Shown here piece by piece: positions 1 through 11,343 of a stretch of DNA of 64,000 bases. Source of the DNA: Euryodendron excelsum (lineage: Eukaryota > Streptophyta > Magnoliopsida > Ericales > Pentaphylacaceae); contig CM065388.1 of the NCBI GenBank assembly GCA_033060915.1, positions 31,473,501 to 31,537,500 on the forward strand, in the 5' to 3' direction. The notes below the pieces were generated by a model. The model did not search any database. It was not told the origin of the DNA and was given only the letters and a program-made list of their open reading frames with translations. Each line of letters opens with the position of its first letter. Position 1 is the stretch's first letter. A program made the position numbers and the translations under genes.

Positions 1-1063
1 TACCCTGATATGTCCTTTCTAGTTAGAAAGGGGGAACGGTATATTGATTGTGGGCAAGATGCTATGTCAGTTTCTTCGCCTACGGCCTCTTGATGGTTCC
101 CTCGCTCGGATCACCAACCGTTCATGGCACCACCTCGGGGAATGGGCCTAGGTTTGAAGATCCGGGGACCGAGCCTTTTTAGGACGCATTAGTCAACCCC
201 CAACCTCATACTCATATAGACACCATGCATAGCCGAACCTCTGCCAGATTTAGGACACGAGCACCGTTTTCAAAATCACGGAGGAAAGGGCGATTGCTTT
301 TACTTTCATTTATACCTGTTGTTATAATGCTTGTGTTTATACTGTTATAATGTTTGTCTAACTGCTCATGCATGCATGTACTTTCTCTCCTTATACTTTT
401 TGCATATTCATGTTCATGCATTCAATATTCCATGTCAAGACAAGAGTTCCAAGTAACTCAAGTCACTGTATTCTCATGCATATGATCAACCCATTGAGAG
501 TGACACCAACGTTACTCTCCCTTACATTAAACCTACCCAAACCCCAAGGGTTCCCACGTAACCCTAAGGGACTCATTACATGCATCTAAATCCATTCCAT
601 AAGAGGGGCCCCAATCCCTCTATGCTCACGGAGATAGGGTTGCCAAGAAGACAAGGGGCAAACAATCAAAAAGGTCTCTCAGTGACCTCCTCGACGTCAA
701 ATCCAAGGAAGTCGAATCCGAAGACTCAAGAGTAGTTTAGGGTTTCCCTTTGTAAAAGTAGATAGGTGGAAGTCCAAAGGAAAATGTTCCCCCTCCCCCC
801 TATTAAAATGTATTTCAATTCTTTTGTATCTTAAACCCAAAAGTTAATGTACTTCTTTATTTTTATGAATGAATGCATGAATGGCTGAAGTTTCCTACCT
901 GACAGGTAAGATGTCTGCATACAGGGGCAAACCCCCTATCTCCAAAAGTGAGCCAATACATCATGACTAGTTTCCCTCTTTAAGAGGGATACCCTAGGAC
1001 ATGCATTGCATAGATTTCTCCAGGAACTCTAATTTGTAACTATTGTCGTCATTGTTATAGGTA
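1..1063 (+). other. Untranslated leader of the gypsy element, with splice-acceptor-like end
   Basis: No coding region is visible. The leader recurs, inverted, at about 33570-32580: for example the CCCCCTATCT block near 925 and the GGGGGAACGGTATATTG block near 30 have clear reverse-complement partners near 32650 and 33530. Short ORFs here do not correspond between the two copies and look accidental. The leader ends in ...ATTGTTATAG followed by GTAATGAAT, i.e. an AG directly before the first gag ATG at 1064. That is compatible with a 3' splice site paired with the donor seen in the LTRs. Confidence 0.7.
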
Positions 1064-2896
1064 ATGAATACTAGTCCAACTTCCTCTATAATAGTGAAGG
1101 CCATGGGTTACAAGCTTTAGGAAAACATATCATTGGGAAGCGGGAATGCAAGCAGGGACCCCCTGTGCAACACACTTACCGCAATCTCAGAAGGAACAAT
1201 TCCTGCCTTAAAGGAGCCCGAATACCAAAATCCTTCCGTCCTAACCAGGCAATCTTATCTCCCTGGCATGGACTTAACCATAGGAGCCTTACTAGACCCT
1301 TCCCCTTATTCCCTTATCCTTAATACGTTGTTCGAACCAGAACCCATGATCGCTATGGCTCGACCTGAACCTCAAACCAACAACCAAGGAAACACACGAC
1401 CTAAACTGCCTTTAGTCTTGCCAAAGAAGCCAAATGTGCCCACCACTCTACCCGTCCTCACCAACCCTTCAGCTGTAGGAATCCCTTTGCCCGTAAACCC
1501 AAGGATAGCTCTTCCCACCATAACCCAAACACCAATACCCAGTCTTCATAACGTCCCATGGAATTACCCACCTGATAAGGGCATCGGAGAGCCCGTAACA
1601 GAAGTAGGGGGAATGACTCGGTCAGGGCGCCTTTATACCTCTGTTGAAGTGGAAAGAAAAAGGAAGGGTAAGGACAAAGAAGGAGAGTGTTCCAACCAGC
1701 CAACAGATCAGGAGATGTCAGAATTCACCAAAGCTTTAGGAAAGGTCGATTACGATATCATGGAACAGCTTACGAAAGCCCCAGCCCATATTACGATGTT
1801 AGGTTTGCTGCTCACTTCTGAGGTGCACCGGAATGCTTTAATAAAGATCCTCAAGGATGCTCATGTGCCCGAGAGTTTCACGCCAGACAATCTACATGAC
1901 ATGGTCAGTCTCATTATGGCCCCAAACATTATCACTTTCTCTGATGATGAGATTTCGGCTGATGGAACAGGTCATACTCGGGCTTTGCATATCGCTGTAA
2001 GAACAAGAGGAAGAATGGTGGCCAAAGTATTGATAGATAATGGGTCGGCATTGAACGTGTGCCCGTATTCTACTCTAGAAAGGCTGGGAATGGACCAAAC
2101 TTATTTGAAAAATAGTGGTATGATCATCCGTGCCTTTGATGGATCTCAGAGGGAAGCCATGGGAGAAATTGAAATGCCTGTTGAGATAGGATCAGTAACC
2201 TTCACGATTAAATTTCAAGTTTTACACATTCCGGCTGTCTATAACTTGCTGTTAGGAAGGCCCTAGATTCATTTGGCAGGAGCGGTTCCTTCTAGTCTTC
2301 ATCAGAAAGTCAAGTTCATCGGGGGCTCCAAGCTAATCGCTATTTTCGCTGAAAAAGAGCTCGCCGTATACAAAGCTGACATCATTGCATCGGGCACTGA
2401 ACTGCCCTCTTGTTTTCAATCATTTGAATATATCACTATCGTGCAGAAGGAAGATCAAGTGAAGCTAAATTATTCCAAAAACTCTCAGATGGTAGTATGG
2501 TACTTTAAAGAAAATGGTTTCCATTCGGGTAAAGGCTTAGGGAGATGTTTACAAGGAAGACCAAAAATCGTAGAAATACCGTCAGCTGAACCCACCTTTG
2601 GGTTAGGATATGAACCCACGAAAAGAGAAAGAATAGAAATAGCGCGAAAAAAAAGGGCTGATAAGAAAGCTGTTATGGAGCTCTCGGACCAATTCAAGCA
2701 GTTAGACATGGGAAAAGGAACACCTGCATTAAGTAATAAGAAGAGAAAAGTCCAAGGAGAAGCGCCCGTCATGACGATCAGCATCGGAGTAACCCAAGAT
2801 GGATCCATTCGAGCAATGTTGCCAGGCGAAAAGTTGCGTAATTGGGCCAGCCAAGACATCATCCGTGCTCGCAAGTTTTGGTACAAAGCCCGTTAG
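1064..2896 (+). pseudogene. gag remnant - retropepsin - G-patch-like module (gypsy gag-pro, broken)
   Basis: One reading frame runs from ATG 1064 to 2896, with stops at 1118 and 2264. The proline-rich segment at about 1180-1600 is a gag tail. No capsid helices or CCHC knuckle are visible, so much of gag seems to be missing. Retropepsin follows, with the active-site Asp codon at 2036 in a LIDNGSALNV context, an Asp-Asn-Gly form I believe also occurs in this clade, and ends at a LLGRP motif. Directly after comes the in-frame stop TAG at 2264, one transition from Trp. The frame then continues to a glycine-rich stretch at about 2515-2610 (GFHSGKGLGRCLQG, later FGLGYEP) that resembles a G-patch RNA-binding motif. 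It ends at TAG 2894, just before a non-coding gap ahead of RT. Confidence 0.8.
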
Positions 2897-3073
2897 AGCG
2901 AGACCCTGGAGCCACTGATTCGCCATAAACTTTGTCCTTTTAAATTTATTTGTCTTAACTTTTTAAAAGCAAGTTATCAATGAATAAAATAATATCCCTT
3001 GTTTGATTTATTGTGCTCTATTTTCCATGCCAGGGACCCTTGCATCTGATATCCTACTCAGCTAATCTAGGGA
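2897..3073 (+). other. AT-rich gap between protease and RT, possible intron
   Basis: This gap of about 175 bp has stops in the flanking frames and separates gag-pro from RT. It is T-rich and ends in pyrimidines followed by CTACTCAG shortly before the RT ATG at 3074. Ogre elements are known to carry a spliced intron between protease and RT. By position this is the equivalent, but no strong GT donor stands out (GTTAGAGC at 2891 is the best), so splicing is only inferred. Confidence 0.45.
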
Positions 3074-6000
3074 ATGCCAATCTTGATAAATGATGACTTG
3101 AACACCGAGTTTGATTACCAACAACTGGGGATTGAAGAAGATATAAATTTTACAGAGGAGGTGCTAGAAGAAATTCGAGAACAAATAGAAAGACATGAGA
3201 ATCGTAATACCCCAAACATTGAGGAAACGGAAACAGTTAATTTGGGAAATGAAGGGGATCCGAAGGAGCTTAGAATCGATACGGGCCTAGATCATTGGCA
3301 GCGCAAAGAGTTATTAGAACTTTTGCGTGCATACTTGGATGTTTTCGCATGGTCCTATCAAGACATGTCCGGACTAGATGAATCCATTGTCGAACATAGA
3401 CTACCTTTGGACCCACAGATGAAGCCCTTTAAGCAAAAGCTAAGAAGATTGAAACCTGAATGGAGCCTGAAGATTAAGGAGGAGGTGATTAAACAATTCC
3501 AGGCAGGATTTCTGCAAGTGGTAGAGTATCCTCAATGGCTGGCTAATATTGTCCCGGTACCCAAGAAAGATGGCAAGGTGCGGATATGCATTGACTTTCG
3601 GGACCTCAACAGGGCCAGTCCAAAGGATGATTTTCCTCTTCCCCACATAGACTTGCTTGTTGACAACACGGCCAGTCATGGAATGTTTTCCTTCATGGAC
3701 GGTTTTTCGGGCTATAATCAGATCAAGTTGGCTGAAGAAGATCGGGAGAAGACTGCTTTCATTACCCCCTGGGGAGTATACTGTTATAAGGTCATGCCAT
3801 TCGGTCTTCGTAACGCAGGGGCAACCTACCAAAAAGCCATGGTAACTTTATTCCATGACATGATGCATCAGGAAGTAGAGATCTATGTGGATGACATGAT
3901 CGTCAAGTCCAAGCAACAGAAGGACCACTTGTTCAACTTGCAGAAGGTGTTTGATCGCCTCCGTAGATATCAGCTTAAGCTAAATCCGGCCAAATGTACG
4001 TTCGGAGTGTCTTCAGGGAAATTGTTGGGATTCATAGTCAATGAAAAGGGGATAGAGGTTGATCTTACCAAGGTGAAGTCCATTGTTGAAATGCCTACAC
4101 CAAAAGGGGAAAAGGAGGTTCGGTCTTTTCTAAGAAAATTGAACTTTATTAGCAGGTTTATCGCCCAAATGACCCACCTGTGCAAACCTATTTTCAAGCT
4201 CCTTAGGAAAGACGTTCCAAAGGAATGGGATGATAACTGTCAAATGTTGTTTGAGAAAATTAAAGAATATCTTCGAAATCCCCCTATCCTAGTAGCACCA
4301 ACCCCGGGGCGTCCTTTGCTGATGTACATGACAGTGTTAGATACTTCTATGGGATGTGTCTTGGGGCAACATGATGAAATAGGGAGAAAAGAGCAAGCCA
4401 TTTACTACCTCAGTAAGAAATTCTGCCATATGAGGCGAAGTATTCCGATCTCGAGAAAACCTGCTGCGCATTAGCCTGGGCAGCTCACAGGCTTCGACAC
4501 TACATGCTCTATCATACCACCTTCCTCATCTCTCAAATGGATCCCCTCAAGTATATATTTGAGAAACCAACCCTGTCCAGCAGAATTGCTCGATGGCATA
4601 TGATCCTGTCAGAATTCGATATTGTATTCACTACCTGTAAAGCAGTCAAGGGGCAGGTGATAGCTGATTATCTGGCCGAGAACCCCATTGATGATTATCA
4701 ATCCATGGAGCCCCAATTCCCTGATGAAAATATACTATGTGTTAATGGTGCATCAGAAGAGCAAGAACCAGCCGAATGGAAGATGTTTTTCGACGGTGCT
4801 GCTAACAAAAGGGGAGCCGGCATTGGGGCGGTAATAGTATCGAGAACAGGCAATCATTATCCTATTGTGGTTAAGTTACAACTTGAACTCTGCACTAATA
4901 ACATCGCCAAATATGAGGCTTGCATCCTGGGATTAAGATTGGCATTAGAAATGAAGATAGATGAATTGGTTGTTCTCGGTGATTCAGATTTGGTCATTCC
5001 GCAATCCAAGGACGTGTATCAAACTCGAGATGCCAAACTCTCCCCGTATCATCAACAGGTCAAGGACTTGTGTCAGCTATTCAAAAGCGTGGATTTTCAT
5101 CATGTGCCCCGAACAGAGAACAGCTTCGCCGATGCCTTGGCTACATTGGCTGCAGCAATCAAGGTCGACAGTGGCACTGAAATACCCCCTCTACAAATCT
5201 TCACCAGGGATGTCCCCTCTTATTGTCTGCATACAACTATTGAACCTCCCGAGAAACCGTGGTTTTATGACATCCAGAGGTATATTCAAACCAGGACGTT
5301 CCCCGATGCAGCAACACAATGCGATAGGAAGACCATTTGCCGTTTGGCGGGACACTATTTCATGGCTGGAAATGAGCTTTTCAGGAGATCATGGTTCGGA
5401 CCTCTAAGATGTGTCAATGCCGCCGAAGCCAAAGTTATCATGGAAGAAGTGCATGAGGGAGTTTGTGGCCCCCACATGAATGGCCACACGCTTGCAAAGA
5501 AGATTCTCCGGACAGGGTATTACTGGTCAACAATGGAGTCAGATTGCATTAGATACGTTCTTCGATGTCACAAATGTCAGATACATGGGGATAAGATCAA
5601 AGCACCACCGTCTGAGCTCCATTCTATGTCTGCCCCATGGCCCTTTTCTATGTGGGGGATAGATATGATCGGTCCTATCACTCCTAAAGCTTCCAACGGC
5701 CATCGCTTCATCCTGGTCGCTATTGATTATTTCACTAAATGGGTGGAAGCCGTCTCTTACATCCATGTCACCACGAAGGTCGTAGAAAGGTTCATAAAAA
5801 ATTACATCATCTGTCGGTATGGGATTCCCGAGTCACTCATTACTGATAATGGTTCCAATCTGAACAACGAATTGATATCGAAGCTATGCCAAACATTTCG
5901 CATTACTCACCGGAATTCGGTCACTTACCGGCCCCAGATGAATGGGGCAGTAGAAGCAGCCAACAAGAATATTAAGAGAATACTCCGAAAAATGATTGAC

Positions 6001-6504
6001 AATTACAAAGATTGGCATGAGAAACTTCCGTTTGCATTGATGGCTTACCGAACTACTATGAGGGTCTCCACCGGAAGTACTCCTTTTGAGCTAGTTTACG
6101 GCACCGAGGCAGTCATCCCTGTTGAGATTGAGATTCCTTCTTTACAGATCTTAACAGAAACCAAGTTAGACGAAGCAGAATGAATTAAAGACCGATATGC
6201 CTAACTTTTTTTGCTGGATGAGAAGCGGTTAGCTGCAGTTTATCACGCTCAATGTTACAGAAGGCGAATGGCCAGAGCATTTGACAAAAAGGTACGACCT
6301 CGATCATTCCAGCCGGGAGATTTGGTGCTCAAGAAGGTGTTCCCCCATCAGGAGATGGCACAGGGAAAGTTTGCTCCAAACTACGAAGGGCCATTCATGG
6401 TAAAGAAAGTCTTGTCTGGAGGAGCTCTCGTTTTGGAGGAAATGGATGGCCAAGAATTTCCTAGCCCATTGAATTCAGATGCTGTCAAACGCTACTATAT
6501 ATGA
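3074..6504 (+). pseudogene. gypsy pol: reverse transcriptase, dual RNase H, integrase (frameshifted)
   Basis: The part at 3074-4474 begins with an acidic linker, then RT with SFMDGFSGYNQI and the catalytic YVDD at 3884-3895, followed by the connection/RNase H start (YYLSKKF). The frame is lost around 4425-4435 and resumes from about 4432 in frame 1 up to 6504. A second, plant-type RNase H follows at about 4780-5160 (FFDGAANKRG, KYEACI, GDSDLV, FADALATLAA). Integrase has the CHKC half of the zinc finger at about 5564 and the triad Asp 5662, Asp 5845, Glu 5953. Its C-terminal GPF-type module is at 6211-6504. Stops TGA 6181 and TAA 6202 interrupt the integrase tail. Two RNase H domains indicate the Tat lineage. 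The product would make and insert the element's cDNA; this copy cannot. Confidence 0.9.
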
Positions 6505-7751
6505 TTCTGAAAGCTAGACCTTTGGTTTCTGTAAAGAAGCAATAAAACCTACTCTCCTCATTCTCCATTAATCAATAAGGTAGTGTTTTAAGGTTAAAAC
6601 TCTATGGACTAAACCATCTAATTCTAAGATGACGAGGGGCCCTTATTTCATTTTCCGTCCCATTAAAATGCATATATACATAACCTTTGCCAAACCTTTA
6701 GAGCCGGTTACTTTCTTTTAGGAGCATTCCCCCCCAATAAAGTGATCATGTTCAGTAGAGGCACTAAAAAACAAAAATATATATATATAAAAAAAAAAAA
6801 AGGCCTTGAAGTTTGCACAAATATTGGTATTAACGTCATTGGCAAAAAAAAAAAAAAAAAAAAGGCATGCAATGAGATACCCAAGGAAAGATGGGAATAT
6901 ACAGGAAAAGTGCCGTTGAACCAAAAAGGTGATCACTAGTAGAGTGGTAGGCTTGAGCCTTTTCTTTTTCTTTCAAAAGTAAATACCAATACCATAACCC
7001 CTAAAAGTCCTCTCAGATTGGAATTAAATTGATTAGTCCAAATGAGCTTGCTAAATATGCCATGAGCTGGAGAATGATGCAAGTAGCGTTTAGGGGCTTC
7101 TCAACAGAAATCCGAGACCAAGCTGAGGAAAGAGAGAGAAAGAAGAGAGAAAAGTTAAGCGCTTCCCGAGGATACGGTGAAAACCCGAAAGGGCGCCGTA
7201 GGTAAAAAGGTAGGGATGTGGCAAGATACAAAACTATCGACCCTGGCGAAAACCTGCAAAGGCGCCTTGGTGCAAAAATGACAGAGCTGGGACTGGTGAA
7301 AACCCTCAGGGGCACTAGTAGCAAAAATAGCCAAAAAAAAAAAAAAAAAAAATCAAAAAAGGGAGGTAAGAACAAGGGATTTAGATGTAAGAAATAGCTC
7401 GAGCTACCACATTCCCCGGAAGTTAAGGTATGAAAGCAACGGTGTAAAAGTCGAAAGACGTCTCGAAAGGCATTCTCCGGTTTAGCCTAGTTAGGGTTAA
7501 AAGAAGCAGAGGTCCCTTTCACGGAACAATCAGTGAGTCAAAGAATCAAACAAAGGGGAGTTATTTTTCATTAAGCTGCAATTCTCATTTAATTTTTTCC
7601 AAATTTGTTACTATACTAATCATGCAGAAAATCATACCAAAAGCACGGGAGGTCATGAATTCATAAGATAAAAGAGGCATAACACTAAACAAAGTATGTT
7701 TTTCTATAAATGTAGAAATCAGCAAATCTAAGAGCGAGGGACAAAAATATA
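6505..7751 (+). other. Non-coding 3' region of gypsy element between pol and antisense ORF
   Basis: No gene is visible on either strand. The stretch holds an AT dinucleotide run (6777-6788), A-tracts at about 6789-6800, 6846-6863 and 7333-7351, and the threefold GTGAAAACC repeat listed separately. ORFs on either strand here consist mainly of homopolymer translation and are not credible. Confidence 0.7.
7172..7335 (+). repeat. Three imperfect copies of a GGTGAAAACC...GGCGCC...GCAAAAA motif
   Basis: Copies start near 7176 (CGGTGAAAACCCGAAAGGGC), 7243 (TGGCGAAAACCTGCAAAGGC) and 7294 (TGGTGAAAACCCTCAGGGGC). Each has the order GGYGAAAACC, 5-7 nt, GGC(G/A)C, short spacer, G(T/G)AAAAA, and is spaced about 50-67 nt from the next. 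The C-run and G-run inside each copy could pair as a small hairpin (ACCCGAAAGGGC is clearest). I do not know a named family for it. Confidence 0.6.
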
Positions 7752-9407
7752 TCACTCCCCGTCGTCATCAGAGGAGGAATCAGCTAAGCAGGGATCCACT
7801 GGCTCGCCGGTCACAAGAGGAGCAGTCGAAGAAGTACCAGCAACAGAAGACCTAGGCCGGCCTCGCTCATAGTCCGCACATCTAGCCAGAAGCATGTCCC
7901 TCTCTCGAGTAAGGGACTCCACAGTCTCCCGCAAGGACGGGCCATCCATCACATCACCCTCCAGGGAAGGAGAGCTGCCTGGAACGCCTTGTGGCCGCCT
8001 GCGGGCCCTCGCAGCACCCGAAGGTGGGTCATCATGTGTCGATCTGGCTGCTACTAACCGCCTCTCTAGTAAAACTACCTCAGCGTCTCTCATCCTTAAT
8101 CGGTCATGCAACATCCGTATCAGACGATGGTTCTCCCGTCTGTGGCGATGCCCCCGAACAATCATAGCAATCAAGAAGTCGGTATACCCTACAGGAGGTA
8201 AAGGAGTCTCAATGAGAAGATCCCCAAGTCTACTAGGACCCAACACGTAGCGTCGAAGCCAGTAATGATAGGCCTCGGTCGCAGGGGGCATGTCAGAGAA
8301 GGGACCATCATCATCAACATGAGGAAGCAAAGATCTCCATATATCCATAACTTTCTCCACCAATGCTCTAGGAATCGACGCCTCAAAGACAAGAGTAAAC
8401 TCGGCTACAGAAGCTAGAAAAGGGATATCCTGACTCCTACCAAGCTGTCGTAGAACCCGAATCCCGAAAAAAGGGGCAATGCCCCGCAGGCCTGCTAGGG
8501 GCACGAAAGCTCTCCCAGAAGGCCGAATTCTCAAGCAATATCTACCAATCAGCCCTGAATACCACCTGACTGTGCCTGACCTCATGCTCTGAAGATAGTC
8601 AGCCCAGGATGTAGCGGTCTGCGAAAATCTCCCCTCATCTGCCATGACACCCTGAGATCTCCCCAGGGAATATACATGATCGAGCTCAGGATACCACGTG
8701 TGCTGAAATAAAGGTGTAACAAACAAATGACTGATCGCCCAGAGCTGGAAGAGAGTAGTGCATCCGCGGAAATGAGCGTTAAGGGACTGTTGGAATCTCG
8801 TAAGACTCACGAAGGTCTCCCCTACAATCATAGGAGCATAGGAATGCCCCGTACGGATCAAGGCCAGTGGTGCACAGAGTCGACAGTCCACTAAATTATC
8901 GTCTCGGGGGAAAACCAAGAAGTTCAGCAAAAGCAAGGCTAAGGCAACCATACGAGAAATAGCCCAATCCTGGGAGGTGTGCCACTCACCTGAATGAACT
9001 CCCATACCCGTAGGAAACTCAAAACGGAAAAAGAGGAACTCTGCTGGAACATAAGGAAACTGGGGCAAAGAAGAAGACGAAAGAACTGCGCGTCTAAATT
9101 CGAGCTGGGATGAAACCACTGTGATACAACCATCTAGAAAAAGGGGTCCCACAATGTCAGCAGGAACATCTTGGAAACCAAGAAGGAACCCATACTCGTG
9201 AGGAGTAGGGGTAAGCTCACACTCTCCAAAGCGGAAAAGAGACAAGTCTGGCTGCCTGAAAGGGATCACTGCTTCCATGAGTCCGGGAATAAGCTACACT
9301 GATAAAAGCGAGGCCACCCGACCAAAGGACCGACAAAAGATATCCTGCTCATCCGGAGGGTAACTACTATGCCAGGCTCTCAGCCGACTCAAAACTGCAT
9401 CTGCCAT
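7752..9407 (-). pseudogene. Antisense ORF of the gypsy element, retroelement-associated protein (DUF7745-like N-terminus)
   Basis: It reads on the minus strand from ATG 9407 (protein start MADAVLSRLRAW) to stop 7752, 551 codons plus stop, with one internal stop TAG at 9296-9294. The N-terminal third has Arg-x-x-Phe, FGRVASLLSV, FRFGECELTPTPHEYGFLLG and later a TSQDWAISR stretch. These resemble, from memory, the plant-only domain Pfam calls DUF7745, found in retroelement-derived proteins. The C-terminal part has a charged, probably coiled-coil segment (RRENHRLIRMLHDRLRMRD) and an acidic tail ending SSSDDDGE. The start is supported by TTTTCAG|G directly upstream, a strong 3' splice site. Function is unknown. 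Antisense ORFs of this kind are known in Tat elements such as Grande. I am sure of the coding character, less so of the domain name. Confidence 0.8.
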
Positions 9408-9408
9408 C

Positions 9409-10285
9409 CTGAAAAGGTAAGCCAAGGTAAGTGATGTAAATATACCATTCACGCAGTTTAAATAACAGTAAAATAAAACAAACAAATAACACAAAACAAA
9501 TAAAGGATTTTGAATAACAAATCAAAAACAAAATTTTCACATATCTTGGTTTTCCAACTCCAAATCACATCTCAAGGGTTCTCTGCCATTTCCCTTCAAA
9601 AAGATTTTATTTCTAAGATTTTAACCAACTCTTTCCATAATTTCTAAAAATTTCGGCAGAGTCTCGTTTAAAAATGGCCCCTAAAACGCCCATGACACCA
9701 ACACAAAATGCAAAATGTGCACTTTCCAACAATCACATGACAACGGCACCCGTCCACACTTTTCAAAATTTTTCAAAATTTCCAAAACTCATGTTTTATT
9801 TTTCAAATAAATCAATGGTTTTCAAAAGGTTCCCAAAATTTTTCAAAATCACCTCAAATGTTTTAAAAATATTCCTACATTTTTTTTTCAAATTTCAAAC
9901 TTCAAAAATTTCATCAATTTCTTGAATTTTCTAATTTCCTCTAATTTTCTAAATATTTTTCTATTTTTCAAAAAATCAAAATTCACCGAGTTTTCAAAAA
10001 ATCACGAAACTTCATACGATTGTTAAACACATTTTTCTAAGGCACATTGCACAAAAACATAGCAAGAAAACCCAATACCCATGCCTAGAGGAACAAATCC
10101 CCTAGTCCTACAGAAATCCCTTTTCGCATAATCATGAAAAATCACTCAAATTCAATCAAACAACCATCAAATTGCAAAAACAACATCACCAAAGTGTTCA
10201 AAACATATCAAAACAATAATTTCCACTATTCACATGATTCAAACGAAGTTTTACACATCAAAATCAACAAAATTTGAAAACTCAC
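9409..10285 (-). other. Probable 5' UTR intron of the antisense gene
   Basis: On the minus strand, AAAAG|GTGAGTTTTC at 10286/10285 is a near-consensus plant donor, and ACCTTTTCAG|GATGG at 9409/9408 is a near-consensus acceptor touching the ATG. The 877 bp between them is A+T-rich with many T-runs on the plus strand, has no other credible gene, and looks intronic. The proposed first exon (about 10420-10286, minus) is GC-richer and non-coding. A transcript would be needed to prove it. Confidence 0.55.
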
Positions 10286-10490
10286 CTTTTGGAAGTTCTC
10301 CGGCGAAATCTTCACTTCCAGCGACTTTTCCGGTGACGTGGACTCCTTCCGGCAATCACCCACGGTCCCCAAGGAATGCTCCTTCAAGGTTCAAGTCGAT
10401 TTCCACTTGAAGACTCTCAGATTCTCCAGAAACTCTTCAAATCCCATAACTGTTCGAACCAGAAATTTTCTGGTTTTTAACCTTAAGCCT

Positions 10491-10549
10491 GGCGCCACTA
10501 GCAGAGGCGCCAGTGCTTTATTGCCAAAGGCGCCACTGCTAGTGGCGCC
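10491..10549. promoter_or_regulatory. Two GGCGCC palindromes 38 bp apart, upstream of the antisense gene
   Basis: Units at 10491-10511 and 10529-10549 have arms GGCGCCACT/AGTGGCGCC around a 3-bp centre (the first has one arm altered). They lie some 200 bp upstream, on the minus strand, of the inferred antisense first exon's donor site. The same unit at the same 38-bp spacing occurs three times just upstream of the LTR TATA box (12725, 12763, 12801). Position suggests a promoter element. No strong TATA box is visible on the minus strand; GGTTAAAAAC near 10480 is the best candidate. Confidence 0.5.
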
Positions 10550-10730
10550 AGTTCTAAATTCTGGGCAATTTTGTCCTTTTTCCTGCCAAAACTCGTTTTC
10601 GAAGGCCTTTTTGGCCTGTTATCCGTTTTCGACCCCCGTTGTCGAAGGATTTCCAGTGTCCGTCCCTCCGACTGCCTCGCGGTCAACATGGGACTTTTAC
10701 TCTTATCGTTTTCTGTCTTTGACAAGCAAA

Positions 10731-10750
10731 GACAGAAAAAGAAGGGCAGC
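10731..10750 (+). promoter_or_regulatory. Polypurine tract before 3' LTR
   Basis: GACAGAAAAAGAAGGGCAGC directly precedes the TGTAAGC start of the LTR, the expected place for the plus-strand primer of a retrotransposon. The minus-strand relative at 60988 has AAAGACAGAAAAAAAAGG in the same place, and both share the preceding TTTTCTGTCTT...AAGCAAAGACAG hairpin-like sequence. Confidence 0.8.
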
Positions 10751-11100
10751 TGTAAGCACCCCATTTTTGACCGCTCGGCAGTCTACACTTCGTCCAGACT
10801 TGTTTTCAAGTCATTGTGGACATATTCCAATCGAAACCAATCCTCTAGGTCCAAATTCCGCCTTTCCATCGCTTCGCAGGCCTGTCAGGCCCAAATAGAG
10901 GCAAAATGACCAAAATACCCTTAGGGGCATTGTCCTTTCTTATTCTAATTCCAATCCCTCTCTCGAGACAGTTTATTCCTCGAGATGGTCCGAGTAGCAA
11001 AACTACTCATAAAACCGTTAGAGTGGCAGAAACACTCACAAAACCGTTAGAGTAGCGGAAGTACTTACAAAACCGTTAAAGTGGCAGAAACACTCAAAAC

Positions 11101-11343
11101 CCAGGCACGTCTCTTTGGAGACGGTAAGACCCCTTTCCAATCCCACTCTCGAGACAGTTTATTCCTCGAGACGGCTCCAATCCAGGCACGTCTCTTTGGA
11201 AACGGTAAGACCCCTTTCCAATCCCACTCTCGAGACAGTTTATTCCTCGAGACGGCTCCAATCCAGGCACGTCTCTTCGGAGACGGTAAGACCCCTTCCA
11301 GTCCCACTCTCGAGACAGTTTATTCCTCGAGACGGTCCGAGTA
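11101..11343 (+). repeat. 81-bp tandem repeat, three copies, in LTR U3
   Basis: CCAGGCACGTCTC starts recur at 11101, 11182 and 11263, an exact 81-bp period. Each unit contains CTCGAGACAGTTTATTCCTC and an inverted GTCTC/GGAGAC pair. Because 81 is a multiple of three, all frames stay open and give false repetitive ORFs on both strands. Confidence 0.9.

Noticed and set aside
368..589. Small plus-strand ORF in the gypsy leader
   Set aside because: Not preserved in the inverted leader copy near 33000-33300; no features.
10338..10898. A 186-codon plus-strand ORF
   Set aside because: It runs across the polypurine tract and LTR start, overlaps the proposed antisense 5' exon and shows no domain; accidental.
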